Positions 1 to 8,022 are shown, counted from the stretch's first letter. The stretch is DNA of 16,932 bases from an uncultured Acetobacteraceae bacterium (GCA_903839965.1 CAIMEK010000175.1:1-16932); one strand, 5' to 3'. A program made the numbers and translations. Notes: generated from the sequence alone by a model not told the origin.

Positions 1-794
1 AACCCGAAATGCAGCATGCCGAGCCCGCCGAGCTTGACATACACGTTCGGACACGACGCAAGTTCCCGCATGTACTTCGCCCACACCGCCATGTACTCCG
101 CGCGGTGCCCGGCATAGGGCCCGACGCAGATCGGGCCACCGCAATGGTTCAGCACAATCGTGGTGTCGGGCAGGGCGCGCGCCAGATCGGTCAGTTCGGG
201 GATTTGCGTGAAATAGATCCAGACATCGAAGGCGAGCCCGAGTTCACCGAGTTGCGCCACGCCTGCGCGGAAGGTTGTATCCTGCATTCGTCCGGGTGCC
301 ACTTTGGCAGTGACGTAGCGGTTGATTTCCTCGTGCGGATCCCACGGCATGCTGAAACGAACGCCGCGCACGAGGCCGGCCCCGGCGGCGATTTCGGCCT
401 CAAGCACCGGGCGCACGCGCGCCCCCAGAGTGAGGTCCGCACGTGCCACTATTGCCGCCGCAACCTGCGTTGGACCGTAGTTCCCCGATGCGCTCATGGC
501 GGCGAGGCCACGCACGAACTCGACCTCGCCAACCGGACGCATCTCCTCCGGTCCGGTCGCGCGATACATCGCGTGACATTCCTCGAACACGGTTTTGACG
601 ATTTTGTGGCCGGCGGAGAGATCAGCCATCAATTCGTCAAACAAATAGCGCCCACGCGCCGAATCCCAGAAATGGTGGTGCGAGTCGACGATGGGCAATT
701 CGGGCTCCAGAACTTCTTCCGGCTGCTGCAGAGCCAGCCAGGAGCCAAGCGCTTCGGGATTGCGGTAGTCACCGGCACGATAAACGTAAGCCAT
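1..794 (-). CDS. Amidohydrolase 2 family metal-dependent hydrolase (3' end outside window)
   Basis: Probably a TIM-barrel amidohydrolase of the PF04909 type (2-pyrone-4,6-dicarboxylate lactonase-like), which hydrolyses lactones or decarboxylates ring acids in the cytoplasm. I translated 264 residues with no stop from the ATG at 794. The N-terminal metal motif is LPIVDSHHHFWD, with His39 and His41 as the HxH pair. A later LNHCGG strand carries another likely metal His, and YVKLGG lies near the window edge. The C-terminal strand with the last metal or catalytic acid is outside the window; the intact paralogue at 11280-12371 has 363 residues, so about 100 are missing. A strong ribosome binding site, GGGAGGA, lies 5 bases before the ATG. 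The start is 80 bp after the aldolase stop on the same strand, so the two are probably cotranscribed. The substrate is unknown. Family call is firm, function is inference. Confidence 0.88.
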   Translation of the reverse strand, partial: MAYVYRAGDYRNPEALGSWLALQQPEEVLEPELPIVDSHHHFWDSARGRYLFDELMADLSAGHKIVKTVFEECHAMYRATGPEEMRPVGEVEFVRGLAAMSASGNYGPTQVAAAIVARADLTLGARVRPVLEAEIAAGAGLVRGVRFSMPWDPHEEINRYVTAKVAPGRMQDTTFRAGVAQLGELGLAFDVWIYFTQIPELTDLARALPDTTIVLNHCGGPICVGPYAGHRAEYMAVWAKYMRELASCPNVYVKLGGLGMLHFG

Positions 795-874
795 TTTTTC
801 CTCCCAAGACCGGGCCAGGCTTAGGGACCATTCGAGAGAGCAGCGTCATTGCGCCACGCCCTGCGCTGGCCGCC

Positions 875-1669
875 TCAATCCAACGACATGGCGCGAATGG
901 CGGCAGTGTCGGCCTTGCCGCCGGCAATGACATAGCGAACGTCTATGCCACAGGTCAGGTAGCGAAAACCGAGCCGCAGCAAGTCGGCTTGCAGCCCGGG
1001 CTTGCCACTGGTGGCGCCGATTCCCAGCGACAACCCGTTCGCCTTTGCCGCGGCCGCAACCCGTGCGTAGGCGTCGCGCAGGCGCGGATGCTCGACCTGC
1101 CCGGGCAGGCCCAACTCCACGCTCAGATCGTTTGCGCCGATGTGCAGCGTATCGATTCCCGCGACCGCCGCGATGGCCTCGACATTGGCCAACCCTTCCT
1201 CGGTTTCGATCATCGGCATCACCAGGGTCTCGCGGTTGATCTCCTCATTGATTTCGGCCTGCGACATGGCCTTGTAGCCGAGCGAGGGCAACGTGCCGGC
1301 GGCCGAACGGCGGCCGAACGGCTTGAACAAGGCTGCCGCAACAATGGCGCGGGCTTCCTCGGCCGTATTGACGTGCGCCACCATGATGCCCTGCGCACCC
1401 ATATCGAGAACCCGGCTGATGTCGTGGCTGGCCAGGGAAGCGATGCGCACGATCGGCGTGATTTCCGCCCCCAGAGCACCGATGCAGATCCCGGCCGTCG
1501 TCTCCAGGTCGGTCGGGTTGTGTTCGAGGTCGACATAAATTGCGTCGAAGCCGCAACTCGCCGCGATCATGCCGACGTTCGGTGTCCGCATCTGGTTGAT
1601 GCCCATGCACAGAACGGGCTCGTTGGCCCGCAGCTTCGCCTTCGCAAGGTTCTTGCCGATATCTCGCAT
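875..1669 (-). CDS. HpcH/HpaI family class II aldolase
   Basis: A 264-residue protein of the usual HpcH/HpaI length, a divalent-metal pyruvate aldolase family that cleaves 4-hydroxy-2-oxo acids to pyruvate (or oxaloacetate) and an aldehyde. Family landmarks are in order: YVDLEH with the probable base His50, PIVRI with the carboxylate-binding Arg75, VLDMGAQGIMV with Asp89, MPMIETEEGL with the metal ligand Glu155, and IGANDLSVELG with the metal ligand Asp181. All active-site positions known from E. coli HpaI appear to be retained, so it should be active. The ATG at 1669 fits the family N-terminus, but the ribosome binding site is weak (GGCAG about 10 bases upstream). It lies between the transporter (191 bp upstream) and the amidohydrolase (80 bp downstream), so it probably performs the final cleavage of the imported compound. 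The substrate cannot be assigned. Confidence 0.9.
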   Translation of the reverse strand: MRDIGKNLAKAKLRANEPVLCMGINQMRTPNVGMIAASCGFDAIYVDLEHNPTDLETTAGICIGALGAEITPIVRIASLASHDISRVLDMGAQGIMVAHVNTAEEARAIVAAALFKPFGRRSAAGTLPSLGYKAMSQAEINEEINRETLVMPMIETEEGLANVEAIAAVAGIDTLHIGANDLSVELGLPGQVEHPRLRDAYARVAAAAKANGLSLGIGATSGKPGLQADLLRLGFRYLTCGIDVRYVIAGGKADTAAIRAMSLD

Positions 1670-1774
1670 GATCCAACTGCCTTGTTGCTATGGTTGTTGT
1701 TGCACGGTGGCGACAGGGCGACCAGGGAACCGACCACACCGGGTAAACGCAGTGGTCGCGCCTTCAGCAGGAAG

Positions 1775-1800
1775 CGGCTGCGCCGGTTCTGACGCAGCCG
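1775..1800. other. Inverted repeat (hairpin) between transporter and aldolase genes
   Basis: CGGCTGCG and CGCAGCCG form a perfect 8-bp stem around a 10-base loop in the 191-bp gap between the MFS gene stop and the aldolase start. There is no T tract on either side, so a simple intrinsic terminator is unlikely. It could be an mRNA-stabilising or processing hairpin that sets different expression levels within the operon, or a chance GC-rich repeat. Confidence 0.35.
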
Positions 1801-1860
1801 GTCGGCCCGTTTGGTCGGTTGCAGCCCGGGTAGTGGTCGTTTGCTTTCGACGCCGGGCGG

Positions 1861-3189
1861 TCAGGCCGACTGCCGGCCGATGGGCGGTTCGGCGGTCGTG
1901 CTGTCCGGCAGGACGATCCGTTGATTCGGAATCAGGAAGAGATACAGGCCGGCCGAAATCAGCGCGATCACCGCGCCGGCCCACAGGGCGGGAGCGAAAC
2001 TTCCAGTTGCCTGCGCCACGAAACCGGTCACCGTCGGGGCCATGGCGCCGCCCAGGTAACCGCCGAAATTCTGCAGCCCGCCAAGCGAGGCCGTGCAGTT
2101 GGGCGGGGCTGTATTGGCGGTTACGCCCCAGGACAGGCCGGTGGCGCCATGCCCGAAGAACAATGCGCCACAGATCGCGGACACCGCCGCAACATCCGAC
2201 CCGGCCTCCGCTGCCATGGCTGTGCAAATGGCCGCCAACAGCATGCAGACAACAAGCGGAATCCGGCAACTGTTGATGGGCGATACGCCCCGCGCGATCA
2301 GTCGCTCGGACAGCCACCCGGCGCTGATCGTGCCGATGAACCCGAACACGAACGGAATCGCGGCTACAATGCCGGTCTTCGTCAGGCTCATATGGCGCTC
2401 GATTTCGAGATAGCCGGGCAACCATGCCAGATAAACCCACGAAAGATAGACGATGCCGGCGTAACCGCCTAGCAGCCCATACGTGGCCCTGAAGCCGAAC
2501 AGGCGCTTCCAGTCGGCGAAATTGATGGCCGTACCGCGCCCGGCGACCTCCCCCTCTTCGGTGAGATACTCGGTTTCCTCGGCATCCATTTCGAACGACC
2601 GGACATCGCGGTAGAACATGAACCACACGACCGAGCCGAGAATGCCGACCACGCCCAGGATCACGAACATCCACCGCCAGCCGAAGGTGAGCATCAACCA
2701 GGTCAGCAACGGTGGTGCGATAACCGGCGCGATCGTAGCCGGCGATGCACAACAAATGGCCGTGGGAACGCTGCGGTCCCGCGCATTGTGCCACTCGCGG
2801 ATCACCCGCAACGCGCTGGTGAAGGTCGGCGCCTCGCCGACGCCAAGGGCGACGCGGGCGACGACGAACTGCGTCATCGAGCCGACGAAGCCAACCGCCG
2901 CCTGGGCGATGGACCACGCAATCAGGGCCCAGCCGAGCAGGCGGCGCGGCCCGATCCGGTCGACAAGGGCGCCGCCCGGAAGCTGGCAGAACGCATAAGC
3001 CCATGCGAAGGCGGACAGCAACAACCCCATTTGTGCGAGCGACAACCCCATTTCGCCCCGTACCAGGGGATTGGCGATCGACAGTGCCGACCGGTCCAGG
3101 ATGTTCACGACCCCGATGAACAGCAACACCGCCACCGTCTGCTTCTGCAAGCGTCGAATCCGCGGCGGAATTCTGAGATTGGCGTTCAC
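1861..3189 (-). CDS. MFS transporter, anion:cation symporter (ACS)-like
   Basis: A 442-residue inner-membrane protein with about 12 hydrophobic segments, probably a proton-coupled importer of an organic anion. The first helix carries NILDRSALS, a form of the N-Y-x-D-R signature at the start of ACS-family sugar acid and organic acid transporters. The loop between helices 2 and 3 has DRIGPRR, the MFS signature, and ALGVGEAPTF in helix 4 is also typical. I chose the GTG at 3189 because GGAGAG lies 5 bases upstream and the protein then begins just before a basic stretch and helix 1. An ATG 18 codons further up (3243) has no ribosome binding site and falls inside a palindrome. It is first in the apparent minus-strand operon with the aldolase and amidohydrolase, so it probably imports their substrate or a precursor. 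Confidence 0.9.
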   Translation of the reverse strand: MNANLRIPPRIRRLQKQTVAVLLFIGVVNILDRSALSIANPLVRGEMGLSLAQMGLLLSAFAWAYAFCQLPGGALVDRIGPRRLLGWALIAWSIAQAAVGFVGSMTQFVVARVALGVGEAPTFTSALRVIREWHNARDRSVPTAICCASPATIAPVIAPPLLTWLMLTFGWRWMFVILGVVGILGSVVWFMFYRDVRSFEMDAEETEYLTEEGEVAGRGTAINFADWKRLFGFRATYGLLGGYAGIVYLSWVYLAWLPGYLEIERHMSLTKTGIVAAIPFVFGFIGTISAGWLSERLIARGVSPINSCRIPLVVCMLLAAICTAMAAEAGSDVAAVSAICGALFFGHGATGLSWGVTANTAPPNCTASLGGLQNFGGYLGGAMAPTVTGFVAQATGSFAPALWAGAVIALISAGLYLFLIPNQRIVLPDSTTAEPPIGRQSA

Positions 3190-3218
3190 GTTTGCTCTCC
3201 GATAGGACCCAAACGTCC

Positions 3219-3247
3219 CCAGATGATCGGCGCGTCCGACCATCTGG
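3219..3247. promoter_or_regulatory. 29-bp hyphenated palindrome, candidate operator
   Basis: CCAGATGATCGG and CCGACCATCTGG are inverted repeats of 12 bp matching at 11 positions, separated by CGCGT. The centre lies about 44 bp upstream of the transporter GTG, in the divergent region between the transporter operon and the serine hydrolase gene. Symmetry, length and position suit the operator of a dimeric repressor or activator. An mRNA 5' hairpin is the alternative. No regulator gene is adjacent; the only one in the window is the IclR gene 4 kb away, whose own upstream palindromes look different. Confidence 0.5.
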
Positions 3248-3449
3248 CTGGCACGCTAACCGTTTCGCCGTCGTTGTGCAATGATTCAGTCCACAACCGA
3301 CGCCGGCAGTGTCGCCGACCGGTCGCAGACGACCGGGAATCGCGCGCCGAAACCGCGAGGCATTCGCCGGATACGACAACAAGACGGTGGGCTCCGGTCG
3401 CCCCAGGATCTATACGGCGCTCGTCACCCCACTGACCGGGCGCCACGCC

Positions 3450-4448
3450 GTGACTGCACGCGACATCCTTTCCGCCGCCATGGACCCCGTCAACGAGGCC
3501 GTGCGAGCGGCCATTCCGGGCGCCGCGCTTGGGGTTGTTACCCGCACGGGCGAGCGGGCCATACATGTCGCGGGCCTCGCCCAGCGCGAGCCCCACCCCG
3601 AACCCGTCAAGCTCGACACCTGGTTTGACCTCGCGTCGCTCACCAAGGTCCTGTTCACCACCCCTGCCATCCTTCGGCTCGTCGCCCAGGGACGCATCGC
3701 GCTCGACGACCCGTTGGTCGCAGCGATCCCGGACCTGCGGCAATACGACCAGGGCGCGCCGGAACGGCGGCTCACCTTCCGCCAGTGTCTCAGCCACGCC
3801 ACCCATCTGCCCGCGGTTGAACCGCTCTATACGTATGGCCAAGATCCGGCCACGCTGCGCGCCTTCATCCTGCAACGCGTCTGGCAGACCGGACCGGCGG
3901 TCTATTCCGACATCAACTTCATTTTTCTCGGCATTGCCATCGAACGTCTTGCAGGCCGGCCCCTGGCCGAACACCCGCTCCCGGGCGGGCTGTCCTTTTG
4001 CCCCGATCCATCGGCATGCGCAGCCACCGAGCGATGCACCTGGCGCGGGCGCGTGCTGCGCGGCGAGGTGCATGACGAGAACGCTTTCGCCCTCGGCGGG
4101 GCGGCCGGCCATGCCGGGCTGTTCGGCACCATCGATGGCGTGCTCGACGCGGCACAGGCGCTGTTGCAGGACGCAGACCCGGCCCTCGCCGGCATCCGCC
4201 AGCGCCAGTCGGGCGACCGCACTCTGGGCTGGGAAGCGCGGCACGATGGCTGGTCCGGCGGCATGGCCTGTTCAGGACAAACCATCGGGCATACCGGCTT
4301 CACCGGCACGGGACTGTGGATCGACTTCGCCCGCGGAGTCGCCTGGGCGCTGTTGACCAATCGCGTGCACCCGACCCGGCATCGCGAAACGGGCATCGCC
4401 GATCTGCGCCGCCGCGTCGGCGACCTGGTCGTGGATGCGGCGCGATGA
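3450..4448 (+). CDS. Beta-lactamase family serine hydrolase
   Basis: A 332-residue class C beta-lactamase / penicillin-binding-protein fold (PF00144), covering esterases, D-aminopeptidases and peptidoglycan-active enzymes. All three catalytic elements are visible: SLTK with nucleophile Ser63 and Lys66, YSD at 152-154 (the usual YxN or YSN), and HTG at 281-283 (the KTG equivalent). VHDENAFALGGAAGHAGLF around 208-226 is a conserved block of this group. No signal peptide is evident, so it may act in the cytoplasm. The GTG at 3450 is chosen because it gives a natural family N-terminus; ribosome binding sites are weak, and an in-frame ATG at 3480 and a GTG at 3309 are alternatives. Its stop overlaps the M15 peptidase start (ATGA), implying translational coupling and a shared role in peptide or cell-wall metabolism. 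Confidence 0.85.
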   Translation: MTARDILSAAMDPVNEAVRAAIPGAALGVVTRTGERAIHVAGLAQREPHPEPVKLDTWFDLASLTKVLFTTPAILRLVAQGRIALDDPLVAAIPDLRQYDQGAPERRLTFRQCLSHATHLPAVEPLYTYGQDPATLRAFILQRVWQTGPAVYSDINFIFLGIAIERLAGRPLAEHPLPGGLSFCPDPSACAATERCTWRGRVLRGEVHDENAFALGGAAGHAGLFGTIDGVLDAAQALLQDADPALAGIRQRQSGDRTLGWEARHDGWSGGMACSGQTIGHTGFTGTGLWIDFARGVAWALLTNRVHPTRHRETGIADLRRRVGDLVVDAAR

Positions 4449-5224
4449 GGCTGGGTCGCGGGTGGCCTCTTTTGGCGGCGGTGTTGCTGGGTTTGCACGG
4501 TGCCGCCGCGGCCGCGTCGATCGACGACCTGCTGCGCGCTTATCCCGGCCTGCTGGCGGGGGTGGATGGCTCCGATCTGATCTGGCGCGACGGCACCCGA
4601 ATGGCGCTCGGCGAGGCTCGGCCGGACCGCAGCCTGCAGGACCGACTTCGGCACGGCTCCATCCTCGACCAGATCAGCATGCCCTTTCCGGCCGGCGCGG
4701 CAATTCCGCCGGCCCCGCTGGAGGACCCGGGACGCATCCGCAACCGTGCCTTTTTCGACAAGATGTATGGCGATTGCCGTGCCGGCGAGGTCGCGCCGCG
4801 GCTGACGCGGATCATATGGTTACCGCGCACCTGGGGGCACGCCGTCAGCATCACCACGGTGAACGGCGTCGATCGCCAATTGGAGGCGATCTCCCGTGAA
4901 CTCGACGAGCTGCCCGGCAGCGACCGCGGATTTCTCCATCCTTTAGGCGGCACCTATTCCTGTCGCGCAGTTGCCGACACCGGGGAGCCCAGCATGCATG
5001 GCTGGGGTGCCGCGATCGACATCAATCCCGCACGGTCGCAGTACTGGCACTGGCGCCGGTCGGCGGGCGCGCTGCCCGCTTATGCCAACACCGTTCCGCT
5101 GGAGATCGTGGCCGTGTTCGAGCGACACGGCTTCATTTGGGGCGGCCGATGGGCCCATTTCGATACCATGCATTTCGAGTACCGCCCCGAACTGCTCGGC
5201 CACGAACCGTCAGGAGAGGAATGA
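4445..5224 (+). CDS. M15 family D-alanyl-D-alanine carboxypeptidase-like protein
   Basis: A 259-residue zinc peptidase of the M15 (VanY/VanX-like) group, expected to trim D-Ala-D-Ala or L-Ala-D-Glu bonds in peptidoglycan peptides in the periplasm. Residues 1-24 form a signal peptide: RLGR, a hydrophobic core, then an Ala-rich cleavage region. The zinc-site motifs are SMHGWGAAIDI (His185 and Asp192 as ligands) and HFDTMHFEYRPEL (His243 as ligand; Asp240 or the nearby Glu as possible general base). The ATG at 4445 lies inside the preceding stop (ATGA), which fixes the start and indicates coupled translation with the serine hydrolase. Family call is strong; the exact bond cleaved is inference. 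No antibiotic-resistance context (ligase, two-component system) is present, so housekeeping or recycling is more likely. Confidence 0.87.
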   Translation: MRLGRGWPLLAAVLLGLHGAAAAASIDDLLRAYPGLLAGVDGSDLIWRDGTRMALGEARPDRSLQDRLRHGSILDQISMPFPAGAAIPPAPLEDPGRIRNRAFFDKMYGDCRAGEVAPRLTRIIWLPRTWGHAVSITTVNGVDRQLEAISRELDELPGSDRGFLHPLGGTYSCRAVADTGEPSMHGWGAAIDINPARSQYWHWRRSAGALPAYANTVPLEIVAVFERHGFIWGGRWAHFDTMHFEYRPELLGHEPSGEE

Positions 5225-5265
5225 GCCGCCATCGCCTGCCAACTCCCGCCTGCGCAGCGGCTGAC

Positions 5266-5295
5266 TTGGTCGTTGCGAAACGCGCGCGCTGTTAT
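5266..5295 (+). promoter_or_regulatory. Possible sigma70-type promoter of the DUF2272 gene
   Basis: TTGGTC (5266-5271) and TGTTAT (5290-5295) are separated by 18 bp, in the 122-bp gap before the DUF2272 gene. The match to consensus is moderate and comes from inspection only. Confidence 0.28.
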
Positions 5296-5346
5296 TAGTT
5301 TGGCGTCGGAAGATCCGGCGAAGACGCCGCGTATCCGAAGCATCAG

Positions 5347-6261
5347 GTGTTTCGCCGTGTCATGACCTTATTCCCAACCGCGTATCCGGGACTCAAGCCG
5401 TGCCCTGTTGGTGTGGCGTTGCTGATCATTGCGTTCCTGGCGGCGTGTACCGCCCCGCAAGACCAATCCGAACCCGGCACAGGCGAGACGGCCGCCGGTG
5501 CGGAGCCGGACCTGCATGCCGCGAATTTCATGCCCCGCTCCTATGAGCCGTTTTCGCGTCGCGAGGTCGTCGCGATCGCGCTCCGCGAATGGCGCGCCTT
5601 TGGCCAGCCCATCGACGACGAGCCGCCCAATGCGCGTTTGCCCCGTGCCCCCGAGGATAAGCCCGAGCGCCAGGCAGGAATGTGGGAGCGTGTTGGCGAC
5701 TACTGGCGACTTGGGCAAGACCCGAACCGGCCCGAGACGGCGTGGACCGGCAAGCACGACGAGTATGGGCGCGAGTTTCCCGCCGCGAAGGACTATCGTT
5801 TCGCCTGGTCGGCGGCCTTTGTCTCGTACGTGATGCGCAGCGCAGGCGCCGGCACACGCTTCCCGTATGCCCCGTCCCACCACACATTCATCAATATCGC
5901 CCGGCAAATGTCGCTTGGCACGACCCAGGGATGGGCCCTTATGGCCGAACCGCCGGACGCGTATGCCCCGCAGCCCGGCGACTTGGTTTGTTTCTCCCAC
6001 ACCCGCACGCCGCTGCGCTTCGCGGACGTACCCAGGCGGCGGGCTTTCCCGGCCCATTGCGACATCGTGGTGGTGAACCAGGCAATGGTGATGACCGTGG
6101 TCGGCGGCAATGTGGACGACGCGGTAACGGAAAAGCACGTGCCGGTTACCGAAGACGGCAGGCTGTCGAACGCCGGGGCCGCACCGCTGGACTCGCGCTA
6201 TCCCTGGTTCATCGTGCTGCGCGTCGACTACGGAGCAAGCGTCGCCGCATCGGTACCTTGA
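5347..6261 (+). CDS. DUF2272 domain-containing lipoprotein
   Basis: A 304-residue lipoprotein with a C-terminal DUF2272 domain, a family of unknown exact function with an NlpC/P60/CHAP-like look. The N-terminus has a basic patch, a hydrophobic stretch and the lipobox LAAC with lipidated Cys34, so the protein should be anchored to the inner or outer membrane. The mature part starts with a low-complexity linker. DUF2272 hallmarks follow: RREVVAIALREW near residue 75, YRFAWSAAFVSYVMRSAG near 150-168, the Y-A-P-S-H-H segment, QPGDLVCFSH, and AHCDIVVV with a conserved His followed by a G-G-N-V-D turn. The GTG at 5347 is used because GAAG lies 6 bases upstream; the in-frame ATG at 5362 also keeps the whole signal peptide. 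Proximity to the M15 peptidase suggests a cell-wall amidase or peptidase role, which is inference. Confidence 0.85.
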   Translation: MFRRVMTLFPTAYPGLKPCPVGVALLIIAFLAACTAPQDQSEPGTGETAAGAEPDLHAANFMPRSYEPFSRREVVAIALREWRAFGQPIDDEPPNARLPRAPEDKPERQAGMWERVGDYWRLGQDPNRPETAWTGKHDEYGREFPAAKDYRFAWSAAFVSYVMRSAGAGTRFPYAPSHHTFINIARQMSLGTTQGWALMAEPPDAYAPQPGDLVCFSHTRTPLRFADVPRRRAFPAHCDIVVVNQAMVMTVVGGNVDDAVTEKHVPVTEDGRLSNAGAAPLDSRYPWFIVLRVDYGASVAASVP

Positions 6262-6350
6262 CGTTGGCGGAGGAGCAGCACGGCGCCTGACGTACTTCGT
6301 TCCTGGCGGATCCGCTGCCGGTGCTCGGCGGGATGTCCGCGGATGCGAAG

Positions 6351-6999
6351 TCACGTATGGAGCGTCCTCGGAACCTCATGGCTCTGGTGGCACGCGTCCG
6401 GGCTGATGAAGCCCCGTGCCTCTCGATCAGCCAGGTCGTGCTGTATGTGTTGCGGAAGACCGGCACGGCCTGGCGCAGTTCCTCGATGGTCTCGAAGGTG
6501 TGGACCCAGAGGACGTTTTTTGCGGGTGCGGATGATCCGCTCGGCGCAGCCGTTTCCCTCGGGAGCGCGGACGAACGCCGGAGAGCTCTCGATGCCAGGG
6601 AGTTTTATTTCCCTCTGAAAATACGCCGACATGTATTGCGATCCATGGTCGTGGCGTACCGCGAGGCCCCGGGCGATGTCTTTGTCGAACCCACGCAGTG
6701 GCGTCTCATGCCCTGGCGGATTGGCTCGAGGACCTCGAAGCGAGTGGCCCGCGCGTGAACGTGGATGCCGACGCATTCGCCGGAACAATGGTCCACCGCG
6801 ACGAACACGGCGGCCTGGCCTTCGCAGGTGAAGGTTGTGGTCAGGTCAGTGCCCCACATTGTGTCCACGGTGTCGGGGATGATGGTGCCGTCGTGGTTGC
6901 GCGGTCGACGTGGTGAGCCAACCCGTCCTGGCGCGAGCAGGTCATTCTCCCGCACCAGCCGGAGCACCCGGCGCAATCCTCGAAAACCTGCATATTGTG
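6351..6999 (-). pseudogene. IS3-family transposase (OrfB, integrase core) remnant
   Basis: Remnant of the DDE integrase of an IS3-family element, decayed. Segments in order: RRVLRLVRENDLLAPGR (HTH_21-like), HDGTIIP, VDTMWGTDLTTTF (first catalytic Asp), AVFVAVDHCSGECVGIH, then after a frame change HDHGSQYMSAYFQ (second Asp) and ESSPAFVRAPEGNGCAERIIRT (the Glu region), then after another change FETIEELRQA and TYSTTWLIERHG. At least two frameshifts are clear: around 6695-6702, and at or near a run of six T at 6516-6521. A third is likely near 6410. The 5' end stops near 7000, just beyond the IclR stop, with no OrfA, and I found no terminal inverted repeats. It is therefore an immobile relic. GC-rich degenerate sequence continues to the left towards 6262 without recognisable content. 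Confidence 0.85.
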
Positions 7000-7034
7000 A
7001 GACCGGTCACCCCTATCTCAGGCGAACATCTGCT

Positions 7035-7850
7035 CTAGGAAGGAGCGCGATATCCAAGCTGGACGGAGATTGCGTCGGCATACTGGACGACCAGCCTACC
7101 GGTGGCCGCAATCTTGTTGCGGGTCAGCCGCCTGGTCGGGCCACTGACACTGATCGACGCGAATACCCGGCCGTTCATGTTGCGGATCGGGGCGCCGACG
7201 CAGCGGATGCCAAGTGACAGCTCTTCGTTGTCCACCGCGTAGCCGCGCCTGCGGATGGCCGCCAGTTCGTCGCGCAGGGACTTGACGTCCGTGATCGTGT
7301 TGGGCGTGTACGAACGCAACCCGACCGCGATCACACGGGAGATCGTCGCCTCCGGCTGGAAGGCCAACGCCGCCTTGCCGGTGGCCGTGCAATGTGCCGG
7401 AGCCGCTTCCATCACCACGACCGTATTTGTCCGCTCCTGGCTGGGCTCGGTGCGGTTGATCAGCGTCGATTTGAGGCCGTCGAACACGCAAAGTTGGACC
7501 CGTTCGCCACTCACCACCGTCAGCGCCTCGACGAAGCTCTTGGCTTCGCGGTGCAGGGCCATGTTGGCCAGCACGGCGTTGCCCAGCTCGAAGAGTCTCA
7601 GACCGAGCCGGTACTGGTCCCGCTCGCGCTCCTGCTCGACAAAACCGATTTCTCGCAACGTTGCCATCACGCGATGCACGGTGGCGCGGGGGAGACCGGT
7701 CCGTTTCGCGACCTCAGCTACCGAAAGTTTACGCTCGAGCCTGGAGAAGCATTCGAGAACTGCGGACGCCTTCAGCAGACTCTTCACGAGTTCACCGGTT
7801 CGTTTTTCGCTGTTGTCTCCGGGTGCATCCATCCGTAAGTCAGAAGCCAC
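7035..7850 (-). CDS. IclR family transcriptional regulator
   Basis: A 271-residue IclR-type regulator. Residues 21-80 form the winged helix-turn-helix (LVKSLLKASAVLECF, then LSVAEVAKRTGLPRATVHRVM and the wing LREIGFVEQE). The rest is the effector-binding domain, with typical MEAAPAHCTATGKAALAF and RRRGYAVDNEELSLGIRCVGAPI blocks. This family usually controls catabolic operons in response to an aromatic or organic acid. The GTG at 7850 has AGGGGG 5 bases upstream, which decides the start; an ATG 6 codons later (7832) has a poor site. It is divergent from the CoA-transferase block at 8646 and has palindromes and a promoter upstream, as expected for an autoregulated local regulator. The frame is intact although several presumed target genes are broken. 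The IS3 remnant abuts its 3' end. Confidence 0.92.
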   Translation of the reverse strand: MASDLRMDAPGDNSEKRTGELVKSLLKASAVLECFSRLERKLSVAEVAKRTGLPRATVHRVMATLREIGFVEQERERDQYRLGLRLFELGNAVLANMALHREAKSFVEALTVVSGERVQLCVFDGLKSTLINRTEPSQERTNTVVVMEAAPAHCTATGKAALAFQPEATISRVIAVGLRSYTPNTITDVKSLRDELAAIRRRGYAVDNEELSLGIRCVGAPIRNMNGRVFASISVSGPTRRLTRNKIAATGRLVVQYADAISVQLGYRAPS

Positions 7851-7911
7851 TAACGCCCCCTCGGATCTCAGAAGCCCAATGCCCAGTGTCCGGGCAGACC
7901 ATAGGACGGGC

Positions 7912-7926
7912 TTGCCGATACGGCAA
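7912..7926. promoter_or_regulatory. 15-bp palindrome TTGCCG-ATA-CGGCAA upstream of the IclR gene
   Basis: Perfect 6-bp inverted arms with a 3-bp spacer, 62 bp upstream of the IclR GTG and just downstream of its predicted promoter. Size and symmetry suit an IclR-type operator, so autorepression is plausible. Inference from symmetry only. Confidence 0.42.
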
Positions 7927-7930
7927 ATCC

Positions 7931-7973
7931 GTTCCAATATTGCTTATAAGGAACATTCATGCATTGCAGGCAA
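7931..7973 (-). promoter_or_regulatory. Predicted promoter of the IclR gene overlapping an inverted repeat
   Basis: On the minus strand TTGCCT (plus positions 7968-7973) and TTATAA (7944-7949) are separated by 18 bp, a good sigma70-type match. The -10 box lies inside the inverted repeat GTTCC-14 bp-GGAAC (7931-7954). A regulator bound to the repeat would block the promoter. Transcription would begin near 7937, giving a leader of about 87 bases before the GTG. Confidence 0.42.
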
Positions 7974-8008
7974 AAGCTCTTGCCCGGGCGCACGGTACCC
8001 TATTGACG

Positions 8009-8022
8009 TTCGGATATCGGAA
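8009..8022. promoter_or_regulatory. Near-palindrome TTCGGATATCGGAA, candidate operator
   Basis: A 14-bp sequence symmetric at 12 positions and centred on GATATC, in the divergent region between the IclR gene and the plus-strand catabolic block. It may be a second binding site for the local regulator. Weak evidence on its own. Confidence 0.28.

Noticed and set aside
9..824. A 271-codon plus-strand open frame at the left edge
   Set aside because: Antisense to the amidohydrolase whose motifs and ribosome binding site are clear on the minus strand; its translation has no family features.
1688..3382. A 564-codon open frame on the minus strand overlapping the transporter
   Set aside because: It is a shadow of the MFS gene: Arg-rich, no domain, no membrane pattern, while the 442-residue transporter in another frame is unmistakable.
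3186..4244. A 352-codon minus-strand frame opposite the serine hydrolase
   Set aside because: Antisense shadow; the plus-strand SLTK, YSD and HTG motifs show the real gene.
6510..6525. Run of six A (minus strand) in the IS3 remnant as a programmed frameshift site
   Set aside because: Programmed shifting in IS3 elements joins OrfA to OrfB near the start of OrfB, not near the end of the integrase core, and other frameshifts here show simple decay.
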